DNA from: Cytophagaceae bacterium
GTDB lineage: Bacteria; Bacteroidota; Bacteroidia; Cytophagales; Flexibacteraceae
Direction of reading: 5' to 3'
Length of the DNA: 63,718 nucleotides
Assembly: GCA_027485575.1 (NCBI GenBank)
Contig: JAIXQU010000068.1
Location: 1-63,718 of the forward strand
Shown here piece by piece: positions 1 to 8,910 of this stretch (positions within the stretch are counted from its first letter, which is position 1; the number at the start of each line of letters is the position of its first letter). A model generated the notes under the pieces. The model worked only from the letters and a program-made list of their open reading frames with translations. It had not been told where the DNA came from and made no database searches. Position numbers and translations under genes: made by a program.

Positions 1-22
1 AAAACAGGTAATTCTGTTTTTT
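1..22. terminator. Hairpin terminator at left edge, downstream of udk
   Basis: AAAACAG (1-7), a six-base loop and CTGTTTT (14-20) form a 7-bp stem that is flanked by T on either strand. It lies just beyond the stop of the minus-strand uridine kinase gene (24), so it could end that transcript and also one coming from a plus-strand gene left of the window. The left side is cut by the window edge. Confidence 0.5.
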
Positions 23-23
23 A

Positions 24-653
24 TCAGGTTCCGATGGCTATTTTTTGTTTCAAAAAAGTAACAATTACTTCCATTGCTTTATCAAAACTATGGTTGTTTG
101 GAATGATTATGTCAGCCTCTGTCTTGAAGGGTCGGATATACCGATCATAGGTTGGTGCGACATGATTTTCGTATCGGTACAAAACATCATCCATATCATA
201 TCCCCGCTCCTGACCATCTCTTTTTATTCTTCTTTTTAATTTGATGTGCTCTTCGGCATCAATAAATAGCTTGAGATCCAGTTGTTCACGAATTTCCGGG
301 AAGTAAAAAACAAAAATGCCTTCTACAACGATAACCGGAGCCGGGTCAAATTGAAGCATTTTAGGGACAATGTTTGGATTATTGAAGGTATACTCTTTTT
401 TATGAACAGATTCACCTCTATGCAGGGCCTGAACATCCTTAATAAAATTAATGTGGTCAATGCTTTCCGGCAGGTCAAAATTTTCTACTCCTTTTCCGTC
501 TTTTGGCTGTAAGTGCCTGTCATGGTAGTAATTATCCTGCGACAATAAGCAAACTTCCTTTGTCGAAAATGAATCTACCAGTCTTTTGATAAAAAGAGTT
601 TTTCCAGAAGCACTTCCACCTGTTATTCCAACCATCAAGGGTTTTCCGGCCAT
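24..653 (-). CDS. udk: Uridine kinase
   Basis: The 209-residue protein phosphorylates uridine/cytidine to UMP/CMP in pyrimidine salvage, in the cytosol. Near the N-terminus it has the P-loop GGSASGKT (about residues 12-19) in the context typical of uridine kinases, followed by SQDNYY, the family's base/sugar-binding segment, and later FDLPESID and VVEGIF. Length matches bacterial Udk (about 205-215 residues). The ATG start lies at 651-653 and no Shine-Dalgarno motif precedes it. The gene sits 70 bp downstream of an ABC exporter on the same strand. The closest alternative is the related phosphoribulokinase family, but size and motifs favour Udk. Confidence 0.93.
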   Translation of the reverse strand: MAGKPLMVGITGGSASGKTLFIKRLVDSFSTKEVCLLSQDNYYHDRHLQPKDGKGVENFDLPESIDHINFIKDVQALHRGESVHKKEYTFNNPNIVPKMLQFDPAPVIVVEGIFVFYFPEIREQLDLKLFIDAEEHIKLKRRIKRDGQERGYDMDDVLYRYENHVAPTYDRYIRPFKTEADIIIPNNHSFDKAMEVIVTFLKQKIAIGT

Positions 654-723
654 TTGAAATTTTAATTTGAGTTGTAAAAAAAGACTGTTTTCTCAGGAAT
701 ATGAAATTGTATTAACATTTAGT

Positions 724-2490
724 TTAGGTTAGTGCAGATTTATATTGAATCTCATACAGTTGGCTATAGGCTTCTCCTTTTGATAAAAGGCTTTCATGGG
801 TGCCTCTTTCAAGAATTTCACCTTTTTCCATGACCAAAATCTGGTTTGCTTTTTGGATAGTTGATAACCTGTGGGCAATGACAATTGAAGTTCTTCCGGT
901 CATTATTTTTTCAACGGCTTGCTGGATCAATTCTTCGGTTTCTGAATCAACTGAGCTTGTTGCCTCATCCAAAATAAGGATTTGAGGATTGTAAACCATT
1001 GCCCGAACAAATGAAATTAGCTGTCTCTGTCCAACAGAAAGTGTATTTCCCCGCTCCATGACCTCATATTCAAAGCCACCGGGCAGATTTTCAATAAATT
1101 TTGTTGCACCAACCAAATCCGCTGCATTTTTGATTTGAGCATCCGTAATATCTTTGCTGCCCAGGCTGATGTTGTCCCGTATGCTACCATTAAACAGGAA
1201 AACATCTTGCAATACAAGCCCAATGTGTTTTCTTAAAAAGCCAAGTGTGTAGTTTTCAAGCTTTTGGCCATCCAACCATATTTGACCCTTCTGATACTCA
1301 TAAAATCTTGTGAGCAAATTGATTGTCGAAGATTTTCCAGAACCTGTAGCTCCAACCAAAGCGATGGTTTCTCCAGCTTTGGCCTCAAAGGAAATATTTT
1401 TAAGGACAAATTGTTCTTCTTTATAAGCAAACCAGATGTTTTCAAATTTTACATCTCCTTTCAGCACTGCGTCTCCAATTTGACCTTCATCTTTGACCTG
1501 GTCCTTGTTATCGAGTAGTTTTAAGATTCTTTCGGTACTAACAAGGCCCAATTGAAGGGTATTAAACCTATCGGCTATGGTCCGGATGGGTCGGAAAAAC
1601 ATGGCGATGTACATAATGAAAGCAGTAAGCATTCCCAGTGTAACCTCATCTTTAATAGCGCCTTGCGTGCCATACCAAACCAAAAGTCCCGTTCCGATGG
1701 CAGATATCACCTCTGCTACAGGAAAATAAATGGAATAATACAGTACAGATCGAATATTGGCCTGCCGATGCTCCGCATTGATCTCTTTAAATTTTTTCAT
1801 TTCCTGATCTTCGGCTCCGAAAATCTGAACAATGCTCATGCCTGTGATATGTTCCTGAACAAAGGAATTTAGATTGGCAACGGCCGACCTTACTTCATTA
1901 AAAGTAACTTTAATTCTTTCCTTAAAAATATAAGTACTAAACAAAAGAAATGGCAACATGGACAAACTAACCAGAGTAAGCTTCCAATCAATGTAAAGCA
2001 TGTATGCAAGAATGAAAACCAATTGCAATACATCTCCTGCCATGGCGGCAAGGCCTTCACTAAAAACATCGGCAATGGTTTCAATGTCTGAGATGTTACG
2101 GGTTACCAGCCTTCCAATTTGGGTGTTGTCAAAAAAGCGGACCTTCAGGCTAAGAATATGTTCATATAGTTTTATCCGGATATCTTTTATAATGGTTTGC
2201 CCTATCCATGTACTTAAATAAGTTTGATAATAGGTGCCAATTGCCTGGGTTATTAAAAGAAAAAACATCCAGATTATCATGCTTTGAAGGCCTTTCCAAT
2301 TTCCATTGGCTACATGATTGTCTAGTGTGAACTGAATCAGGATTGGACGAAGCGGTGCCAGAAATCCTAAAACCAGCGTTAAAAAAACAAGAAAGAAAAA
2401 GGAGCCCTTGTAGGGTTTAATAAATGGGAAAAGCCTTTTAAGCGTTTTGCTATCGTATAATTTGCCGCTGGCCTCGGCTTGATTTTCCAT
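724..2490 (-). CDS. ABC exporter, fused transmembrane and ATPase domains (MsbA/LmrA type)
   Basis: The 588-residue half-transporter should work as a homodimer in the inner membrane, exporting a lipid or hydrophobic compound. Six membrane spans lie in about residues 30-310, and the nucleotide-binding domain begins near 345. Walker A is GATGSGKSS (380-388), the signature is LSVGQ (484-488), Walker B is ILILDE (504-509) and the H-loop is AHRLST (about 535). Every ATPase motif is intact. Substrate cannot be read from sequence; MsbA-like lipid A flipping is possible, but many Bacteroidota carry several paralogues of this class. The start is ATG, with a TAnnTTTG box a few bases upstream. Confidence 0.88.
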   Translation of the reverse strand: MENQAEASGKLYDSKTLKRLFPFIKPYKGSFFFLVFLTLVLGFLAPLRPILIQFTLDNHVANGNWKGLQSMIIWMFFLLITQAIGTYYQTYLSTWIGQTIIKDIRIKLYEHILSLKVRFFDNTQIGRLVTRNISDIETIADVFSEGLAAMAGDVLQLVFILAYMLYIDWKLTLVSLSMLPFLLFSTYIFKERIKVTFNEVRSAVANLNSFVQEHITGMSIVQIFGAEDQEMKKFKEINAEHRQANIRSVLYYSIYFPVAEVISAIGTGLLVWYGTQGAIKDEVTLGMLTAFIMYIAMFFRPIRTIADRFNTLQLGLVSTERILKLLDNKDQVKDEGQIGDAVLKGDVKFENIWFAYKEEQFVLKNISFEAKAGETIALVGATGSGKSSTINLLTRFYEYQKGQIWLDGQKLENYTLGFLRKHIGLVLQDVFLFNGSIRDNISLGSKDITDAQIKNAADLVGATKFIENLPGGFEYEVMERGNTLSVGQRQLISFVRAMVYNPQILILDEATSSVDSETEELIQQAVEKIMTGRTSIVIAHRLSTIQKANQILVMEKGEILERGTHESLLSKGEAYSQLYEIQYKSALT

Positions 2491-2500
2491 ATTCTGGTTG

Positions 2501-2508
2501 CAAAACTA
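2501..2508 (-). promoter_or_regulatory. Putative -7 box (TAGTTTTG) for the ABC exporter
   Basis: On the minus strand the sequence reads TAGTTTTG, an exact match to the Bacteroidota -7 consensus TAnnTTTG, 11 bases before the ATG at 2490. It would give a very short leader. No well-placed TTG (-33) element was found, so support is partial. Confidence 0.35.
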
Positions 2509-2593
2509 CAACTATCCTTTTGACGAACCTAAACCAAAGGGTCATTTCAATTTCCGGGTGGCAAGTTGGTTTTCCCCTAATATTGATTTTGGT

Positions 2594-3514
2594 TTAAAAT
2601 TCGAGATAGGGTTTCAATTTTTCAAGCCAATCCGGAGTAAGAATTTTTATTTCCAGGAGGTCTTCCGGTTTTTTAAAAGGACCATGTTGATTCCTGTATT
2701 TTACAATAATCCGTGCAAAACCTTTCCTTATATATGGATTCTTTGCAAGTTCCTCTTCGGACAAAGTGTTGATTTTGGTCTTTGTTATATCCGGATTCTC
2801 AGAGATATAGGCTTTTAAAAACAACTCCTCAACAACGGAAGAGTCAAGGCCAAAAACATCGTAAACATATTTTTTGGAAATAAAACCTCCAAGTGAATTC
2901 CTGTGCCGAATCATTCTATTGGCAATCCCTCTTCCAATTCCATAAACTGACATTAATTGGGTGGTATCCGCCTGATTGAGGTCAAAAGGTTTGTATTTTG
3001 GCTTTTCCGGAAATGCCTTAAATTTTTTTAACTCGATTTTTGGTTTTGAGTATAAGGATGAATCCAATTTAATGAAGGGAATTAATTGCTTTCCTATGGT
3101 TTCATCCAGGTTGTACAACTTTAAAATGGCCTCTGGTTTTTTAATTCTTCCACCTTTTGACCGGTATCTTTCCAGGCCATTAAATACCTTTTCCGGAAGG
3201 TTCATTGCCAGCCACTCTGGTCGGCTTATGGTGTTGGGATCGAAAGGATGAAGATTTAGGATTAATTCTTCAGGAGACTTCGTTTCAAATGAGTTCTCTT
3301 TTTGGGTTGTATTTCTGAAATTTTCTTTTTCTAATTCCTGCCTTAGTTTTATTTCAACCAACAAAGAATCCAATAGCAAAGAATCTGAAACCTCAGACCT
3401 TTGGATGTTCTTTGATAAAAAATGATGATTAAGTAGTTGAATAGCAGCGGCTACAGCCATAATCAAAATCCCTAAATACCAAACTCCTCTGAATTGCTTT
3501 TTTGTAATCCACAT
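2594..3514 (-). CDS. Membrane-anchored helix-hairpin-helix (ComEA-like) protein
   Basis: The 306-residue protein has one N-terminal membrane segment (about residues 9-30), a charged linker, then three helix-hairpin-helix regions: about 84-140, 175-225 (with YGIGRGIANRMI, a classic HhH GIG motif) and 245-306. HhH pairs bind duplex DNA without sequence preference, and in ComEA they sit in the periplasm and take part in DNA uptake. The topology (anchor followed by exported HhH domains) matches ComEA, but the protein is longer and carries more HhH units than a standard ComEA. No comEC or comF lies nearby. Role in DNA uptake is inference. The start is ATG at 3512-3514. Confidence 0.72.
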   Translation of the reverse strand: MWITKKQFRGVWYLGILIMAVAAAIQLLNHHFLSKNIQRSEVSDSLLLDSLLVEIKLRQELEKENFRNTTQKENSFETKSPEELILNLHPFDPNTISRPEWLAMNLPEKVFNGLERYRSKGGRIKKPEAILKLYNLDETIGKQLIPFIKLDSSLYSKPKIELKKFKAFPEKPKYKPFDLNQADTTQLMSVYGIGRGIANRMIRHRNSLGGFISKKYVYDVFGLDSSVVEELFLKAYISENPDITKTKINTLSEEELAKNPYIRKGFARIIVKYRNQHGPFKKPEDLLEIKILTPDWLEKLKPYLEF

Positions 3515-3545
3515 AGACCAAATACCTGGGAATTTAAAATTAAAG

Positions 3546-3593
3546 AAAATGGAAAGTCAAAACCAGATGTTAATACGAATACCTGGTTTTGAC
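3546..3593 (-). terminator. Stem-loop after cphA
   Basis: GTCAAAACCAG (3556-3566) and CTGGTTTTGAC (3583-3593) form a perfect 11-bp inverted repeat around a 16-base loop, 14 bp beyond the cphA stop. Read on the minus strand it is followed by a T-rich run. It probably ends the cphA transcript ahead of the HhH gene. The loop is long for a rho-independent terminator and the T-run is interrupted. Confidence 0.5.
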
Positions 3594-3606
3594 GGAATTC
3601 TGTTAA

Positions 3607-6255
3607 TTATCGGATGTTTGGAATGTCTTCAGGACGAATTTCTACTTTGGCCTCTTCTTCTCTTAGCCTCATTACTGCATCAACAGCCTGTGCAACAACA
3701 TCAGAACAAACCACAATATAGCTGCCTGGTTTGGCATTTTTTATCGCGAATTCGATTGCTTCTACTTCCTTGAAAATCACTTTTACCGGAATGGTTTGGT
3801 TTATTTCCCTGATTCCTTGTTCAAGTAATTCTACTATATCAGTATCCTGCCGACCACGCAAATGTTTGTCCTGCCGGATAATAATTTCATCAAAAATTCC
3901 TGCAGAAATCGAACCCAAAGCTTTAATATCTTCATCTCTTCTGTCTCCAACACCCGTGATAATCCCTACTTTTGGAGAATCGTCTACCTTTTCAAGAAAT
4001 TTACCAAGTGCTTGTAAGCCAGCAGGATTATGCGCATAATCGATGATTACAGTAAACTTCTGAAAATTAAATACATTCATCCTTCCGGGAGTTTGGGCAT
4101 GTGAAGGGATGAAAGTTTCAAGTGCTGCTTTTATATCTTCAATGCTAAAGCCTCTGAGATAACTTGCCATCACAACGGGCAAGATATTCTGAATCATAAA
4201 AATTGCCTTTCCAGCAAAAGTCAATGGGATGTTAACGATTTTTCCCACCCTTATTTTCCAGGTGCCTTTAGAAATTGTAATAAACCCATTTTCAGCAATC
4301 GCTGCCAGTCCGCCAGCTTCGCAGTGTTCTTTAATTCTTGGATTATTTTCATCCATACTGAACAACGCCAATTTACAATCCAGACCTTTTCGCATGGCAT
4401 ACACCTGGTCATCATCCGCATTTAAGATTGCATAACCGCCAGGCCTCACACTTTCTGGAACCACGGCTTTAACTCTGGCCAGATCTTCCAGAGTCATAAT
4501 GTCCTTTAAACCCAGATGGTCAGCTGCAATATTGGTTACAATACCGATGTCACATTTGCTGAAGCCAAGGCCGGATCTAAGTATCCCTCCTCTTGCAGTT
4601 TCCAAAACTGCGAATTCAACTGTAGGGTCTTTCAATACAAATTCTGCACTTTTCGGTCCGGTGCAATCTCCTTTTTCAACCATGATGTTTTGAATATAAA
4701 TTCCATCGGTGGTTGTGAATCCAACCCTATATCCCATACTTTTTACAACATGAGCCATCAATCGGGTTGTAGTGGTTTTTCCATTTGTTCCGGTGATGGA
4801 AATAATAGGAATTCGGGCCGATTTTCCAGGAGGAAAGAGCATATCTATCACTGGTTCAGCAACATTGCGAGGTAAGCCTCCTGTCGGTGCAATATGCATT
4901 CTGAATCCAGGAGCTGCATTGACTTCCAGTATTGCGCCTCCCGCTTCTGCCACAGGAATGGAAATATCAGGTGTCATTATATCGATTCCGCAAATATCCA
5001 AACCAATTATTCTGGAAATTCGCTCAGCCATAAATACGTTTTCGGGGTGAACCAAATCGGTAACATCATCTGCTGTTCCTCCGGTACTTAAATTGGCTGT
5101 TGACTTTAACCAAACTTCTTTTCCAGCGGGTAAAACAGATTCCAGTGTCAGCTCCTTTTCTGCGAGAATATTCATGGTCATGTCATCAACTTTTATTGAA
5201 GTCAATACTTTTTCATGGCCATATCCTCTTCTTGGGTCGGTGTTTACAAGGTCAATAAGTTCTTGTATAGTTGATTTTCCATCTCCGATAACCGCAGCCG
5301 GTGTTCTCTTTGCAGCTGCAATAAATTTATGATTGATGACCAATAGTCGGTAGTCATAGCCTGTGATAAACCGTTCTACGATAACTGCCCTTGAATATTT
5401 TTTTGCAGCCTGTAAGGCAACTACGGCTTCTTCCCAATTTTTTATCCCTATGGTTGCACCTTTTCCGTGGTTTCCATTTACTGGTTTTGCTACCAATGGA
5501 TATCCTACTTTTCGAATAACCGCCTCAAGGTCCTCCTCATCATAAACCGTCATTCCTTTGGCCACCGGGATATTGGCCGCATCCAATAGATTTTTGGTTT
5601 CCTCTTTGTCGCAGGCAATTTCAACAGCGATGCTGCTGGTTTGGCTTGACATCGTGGCTTGAATTCTCTTCTGGTTGATTCCAAATCCCAATTGAACCAA
5701 ACTATGGCGATTCAATCTGATAAATGGAATATCTCTCCCGGCTGCTTCATCCACGATGCTTCCTGTAGATGGTCCAAGACGTTCATCTTCACGGATTTCA
5801 CGCATTTTCTGGATGTCCGAAGTTAAATCATAAGTGTTGCCATCAATCAATGCCTGAACCACATCTACAGCAACTTTTGCTACATACATGCCAACCTTTT
5901 CTTCCATATAAGCAAAGACAACATTGTACACTCCTTTTTCAGAGGTGCTCCTTGTCCTTCCAAATCCAACATTCATTCCGGCAAGGGTCTGAATTTCCAA
6001 AGCCACATGCTCAACAATGTGTCCCATCCAGGTACCTTCTCTCACACGAAGAAAAAATCCGCCAGGCACATTTTCGCTACATTCATGTACATACATGCTC
6101 GGAAACATGGCTTCAAGTCTTTCTGCAAAACCAGGGATTTCATTGCTTGGTTTTTCCTCCATTTCCTCAATATCCAAACGCATAACAATTAGCTTGTGTC
6201 GGCGGATAGACCAATAATTGGGTCCACGCATGGCCCTTAGTTCCAATATTTTCAT
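3607..6255 (-). CDS. cphA: Cyanophycin synthetase family protein
   Basis: The 882-residue protein has the full cyanophycin synthetase layout: an N-terminal domain (1-160), an ATP-grasp domain (about 215-475, with LEVNAAPG at 443-450) and a MurE-like ligase domain whose P-loop GTNGKTTTTR is at 489-498 and whose DYAHNP motif is at 739-744. The two ATP sites are known to add Asp and then Arg to the growing multi-L-arginyl-poly-L-aspartate polymer, a nitrogen store. Length is typical of CphA1. No cyanophycinase (cphB) or isoaspartyl dipeptidase gene lies beside it in this window, so the product could differ. The start is ATG at 6253-6255; a 148-bp AT-rich gap separates it from yifB. Confidence 0.9.
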   Translation of the reverse strand: MKILELRAMRGPNYWSIRRHKLIVMRLDIEEMEEKPSNEIPGFAERLEAMFPSMYVHECSENVPGGFFLRVREGTWMGHIVEHVALEIQTLAGMNVGFGRTRSTSEKGVYNVVFAYMEEKVGMYVAKVAVDVVQALIDGNTYDLTSDIQKMREIREDERLGPSTGSIVDEAAGRDIPFIRLNRHSLVQLGFGINQKRIQATMSSQTSSIAVEIACDKEETKNLLDAANIPVAKGMTVYDEEDLEAVIRKVGYPLVAKPVNGNHGKGATIGIKNWEEAVVALQAAKKYSRAVIVERFITGYDYRLLVINHKFIAAAKRTPAAVIGDGKSTIQELIDLVNTDPRRGYGHEKVLTSIKVDDMTMNILAEKELTLESVLPAGKEVWLKSTANLSTGGTADDVTDLVHPENVFMAERISRIIGLDICGIDIMTPDISIPVAEAGGAILEVNAAPGFRMHIAPTGGLPRNVAEPVIDMLFPPGKSARIPIISITGTNGKTTTTRLMAHVVKSMGYRVGFTTTDGIYIQNIMVEKGDCTGPKSAEFVLKDPTVEFAVLETARGGILRSGLGFSKCDIGIVTNIAADHLGLKDIMTLEDLARVKAVVPESVRPGGYAILNADDDQVYAMRKGLDCKLALFSMDENNPRIKEHCEAGGLAAIAENGFITISKGTWKIRVGKIVNIPLTFAGKAIFMIQNILPVVMASYLRGFSIEDIKAALETFIPSHAQTPGRMNVFNFQKFTVIIDYAHNPAGLQALGKFLEKVDDSPKVGIITGVGDRRDEDIKALGSISAGIFDEIIIRQDKHLRGRQDTDIVELLEQGIREINQTIPVKVIFKEVEAIEFAIKNAKPGSYIVVCSDVVAQAVDAVMRLREEEAKVEIRPEDIPNIR

Positions 6256-6403
6256 AAACCTTGTAGAATTATTTTGAGGGGATTCAAATTTTCGGGCAAA
6301 ATATACAGAAATGCTTATAAGGCAATTTTTTTAAAAGTTGCTTCACATTAAACAGTATAGATTGTGGATAAATTAACTTGTGAAATTCAACCGACAAAGA
6401 GGA

Positions 6404-7939
6404 TTATCCCGCCCAGTTTTCTCTATCCAAACTTCTATATTGGATGGCTTCAGCCAAATGTTCGGTTCTGATTTCTTGCGTTCCAGCCAGGTCGGCTATG
6501 GTCCTGCTCACCTTCAAAATCCGGTCATATGCTCTGGCCGAAAGACCCAACCTTTCCATTGCAGTTTTTAACAGATTTTTCCCGGCTTCATTTATCTGGC
6601 ATATTTCATTTACCATTGGGCTTGGCATCATGGCATTGGAAAAAATACTTTCTTTTCCTTCAAAGCGTTTGGTTTGAACTTCCCTTGCCTTGATTACCCG
6701 TTCACGGATGCTTTCAGAAGATTCGTTTCGCTGTTGATTGGCAATTTTTTCAAATGAAACCGGCGTAACTTCTACATGTAAATCTATTCTGTCCAAAAGA
6801 GGACCGGAGATTTTATTTAAATACCGTTGAACAGCACCCGGAGGGCAAACACATTCTTTGTCGGGATGGTTGTAATAGCCACAGGGACAAGGGTTCATGC
6901 TGGCGATGAGCATAAAACTGGCAGGAAAATCAACGGTAAACCTTGCCCTTGAAATCGCAATGTGCCTCTCCTCTAAAGGTTGGCGCAAAACTTCCAAAAC
7001 AGAACGTTGAAACTCCGGCAATTCATCCAAAAACAAAACACCATTGTGGGCCAGAGAAATTTCACCCGGCTGGGGAATATTGCCTCCACCCACCAGCGCC
7101 ACATCGGAAATGGTGTGATGCGGAGCCCGAAATGGGCGGGTTGTGATTAATCCTTCAAGCTTGCTTAGTTTTCCAGCTACGGAATGTATTTTGGTGGTTT
7201 CCAATGCTTCCCGCAAATCCAGTGGCGGTAAAATGGACGGCAATCGTTTGGCCAGCATGGTTTTTCCAGCTCCCGGAGGTCCAATCATGATGACATTATG
7301 CCCACCAGCTGCGGCAATTTCCAAAGCCCGTTTGATATTTTCCTGCCCTTGAACATGGGAAAAATCAGCATCGTAGTTGTTGATTTGCGAGAAGAATAAC
7401 TCTCTGGTATCTCTTTCCAATGGCTCTATCCAAACTCTATCTTCCAGAAAATCAATGGCTTCCATCAGGCTTTCTACGCCAATCACATCCAGACCAGCCA
7501 CAATCGCTGCTTCGTTTGCGTTTTCTTTGGGGAGAATAAATCCTTTGTATTTCCCCCGAGCCTCAATCGCTATGGGTAAAACACCTTTGATCGGACGCAA
7601 ACTTCCATCCAAAGAAAGTTCACCCATGATGATGTATTGTTCCAGATTTGGCGCAAGGATTTGGCCAGAAGCCGCTAAAACACCCAATGCAATAGGCAAA
7701 TCGTAAGAAGAACCTTCCTTTTTAATATCGGCAGGCGCAAGATTGACCACTACTTTTTGCCTTGGCATTTGAAATCTGGCTTCCTTGATTGCCGATTCTA
7801 CCCGATGGGAACTTTCTTTGACTGCAGCATCTGGCAAGCCAACAATGTACATATCTTTGCCTTGTCCAACGCTCACCTCAATGGTAACCGGAAAAGCCTT
7901 AACTCCTTGAACTGCCGAACCAAAAACCTTAGCTAACAT
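6404..7939 (-). CDS. yifB: YifB family Mg chelatase-like AAA ATPase
   Basis: This 511-residue protein (from the ATG at 7937-7939) has an N-terminal Lon-protease-like S5 fold (about 1-165), a central AAA+ module with Walker A GPPGAGKT (220-227) and Walker B FLDELPEF (303-310), and the family's Cys cluster NPCPCGY...CVCPP (349-367), ending in a Mg_chelatase C domain. It is often labelled ComM or competence protein; ComM is a helicase for branch migration during natural transformation. A longer reading from a TTG at 7960 adds seven residues, but the ATG start MLAKVFGSAV matches the family. Proximity to an HhH/ComEA-like gene is suggestive only. Confidence 0.93.
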   Translation of the reverse strand: MLAKVFGSAVQGVKAFPVTIEVSVGQGKDMYIVGLPDAAVKESSHRVESAIKEARFQMPRQKVVVNLAPADIKKEGSSYDLPIALGVLAASGQILAPNLEQYIIMGELSLDGSLRPIKGVLPIAIEARGKYKGFILPKENANEAAIVAGLDVIGVESLMEAIDFLEDRVWIEPLERDTRELFFSQINNYDADFSHVQGQENIKRALEIAAAGGHNVIMIGPPGAGKTMLAKRLPSILPPLDLREALETTKIHSVAGKLSKLEGLITTRPFRAPHHTISDVALVGGGNIPQPGEISLAHNGVLFLDELPEFQRSVLEVLRQPLEERHIAISRARFTVDFPASFMLIASMNPCPCGYYNHPDKECVCPPGAVQRYLNKISGPLLDRIDLHVEVTPVSFEKIANQQRNESSESIRERVIKAREVQTKRFEGKESIFSNAMMPSPMVNEICQINEAGKNLLKTAMERLGLSARAYDRILKVSRTIADLAGTQEIRTEHLAEAIQYRSLDRENWAG

Positions 7940-8020
7940 GAATTGAAAATTGAACAGCAATGTTAGTCAATTCAGACAAACGAATACATTTCAATTGTGA
8001 ATAAAACCAAAAATTTGTAG

Positions 8021-8599
8021 GTGGATATAACTGCCATTCAATTCATTGAACTCATATCAGCCATACTTGGTATTTTAGGCGTTTGGCTAAACGCAAAACC
8101 ACATATTCTTGGTTGGCCCATTGGAATAATATCTGTAATTCTGGCTGGACTCGTTTATTTCGATTCCAGATTGTTTGCAGAGTTTGGTCTTCAGATTTTT
8201 TATTCCGTTTCAGGGATTTATGGTTGGTGGAAATGGACTTTAAATAAGGAAAAGGAATCCTCTGTTAAAATATCCAGAATCAACAATAAAGAATTGGCAA
8301 TTAGTATTTTAAGTGGATTTTTCCTCAGTTTGGTTATTGGCTATTTTCTTAAAACAAAAACAACGGCAGATTTCCCATGGATTGATTCGGGATTGGCTTC
8401 TTTTAGCCTTGTGGCCCAAATTTGGCTGGCAAGAAAATATATTGAAAACTGGTTGCTTTGGGGACTAATCAACATCGTTTCCATTGGATTGTATCTCACA
8501 AAAGACCTTTGGTTTTTCTTTGGGTACTTTTCAGTTTTGTTAATTATGTCGGTTTGGGGCTATTACAATTGGGGTAGAAAAATGAAATCTGAAAACTAA
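8021..8599 (+). CDS. pnuC: PnuC-type nicotinamide riboside transporter
   Basis: The 192-residue integral membrane protein has about seven spans and the Trp-rich PnuC features: WPIGI near residue 31, GWWKW near 70, and NWLLWGLIN in the C-terminal half. PnuC carries out facilitated uptake of nicotinamide riboside, which is trapped inside by phosphorylation. The gene for a NadR-type kinase lies two genes downstream, which argues for nicotinamide riboside rather than thiamine (PnuT) or riboflavin (PnuX) as substrate. The start is GTG: an in-frame TAG immediately precedes it, so no upstream ATG is possible, and no internal Met lies near the N-terminus. No riboswitch was recognised in the 81-bp upstream gap. 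Confidence 0.9.
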   Translation: MDITAIQFIELISAILGILGVWLNAKPHILGWPIGIISVILAGLVYFDSRLFAEFGLQIFYSVSGIYGWWKWTLNKEKESSVKISRINNKELAISILSGFFLSLVIGYFLKTKTTADFPWIDSGLASFSLVAQIWLARKYIENWLLWGLINIVSIGLYLTKDLWFFFGYFSVLLIMSVWGYYNWGRKMKSEN

Positions 8600-8640
8600 A
8601 AATCCGCTAACTTTACCATTAGAATTTAAATCCAACGAAA

Positions 8641-8910
8641 ATGGAAGGAATAGACAGGCTTATTGAGATTATGGCAGAAATGCTGGATGAGCAAAAAGGA
8701 ATGCGTGGCGAAATGAATGCAATGCGAAAAGAACAAGAGCAAACCAATCAGAGGCTTGAAAATCTCGAAAAGCAAATGGTAAAAAACAATCTGGGCATTG
8801 GTGAACTTCGGGTTTCGGTAATGCGCCTGGCAGATGAGATTGAAAAAATTGTCCTTCTTGACCAGCGGGTGAGCAAGCTTGAAGATGCTGTATTTAGAAA
8901 ATCAGCATAA
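8641..8910 (+). CDS. Small coiled-coil protein between pnuC and the NR kinase
   Basis: This 89-residue protein has no recognisable family. It is highly charged, starts with MEGIDRLIEIMAEML, and shows heptad-like spacing of Leu/Met/Ile through most of its length, consistent with a continuous coiled coil. There is no signal peptide or membrane segment, so it should be cytosolic. It lies 41 bp after pnuC and its 3' end overlaps the start of the NadR-type kinase gene by 26 bp, implying translational coupling. A role in assembly or regulation of the transporter-kinase pair is inference from position. It could also simply be a passenger gene. Confidence 0.75.
   Translation: MEGIDRLIEIMAEMLDEQKGMRGEMNAMRKEQEQTNQRLENLEKQMVKNNLGIGELRVSVMRLADEIEKIVLLDQRVSKLEDAVFRKSA

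Noticed and set aside
1552-1872. 106-codon plus-strand ORF inside the ABC exporter gene
   Set aside because: Antisense to the conserved transmembrane domain; no family recognised.
5769-6185. 138-codon plus-strand ORF inside cphA
   Set aside because: It is antisense to the conserved N-terminal domain of CphA, has His/Gln/Pro-rich composition and no recognisable motif; a shadow of the real gene.
7937-7960. TTG start for yifB seven codons upstream
   Set aside because: The ATG at 7937-7939 gives the conserved family N-terminus.
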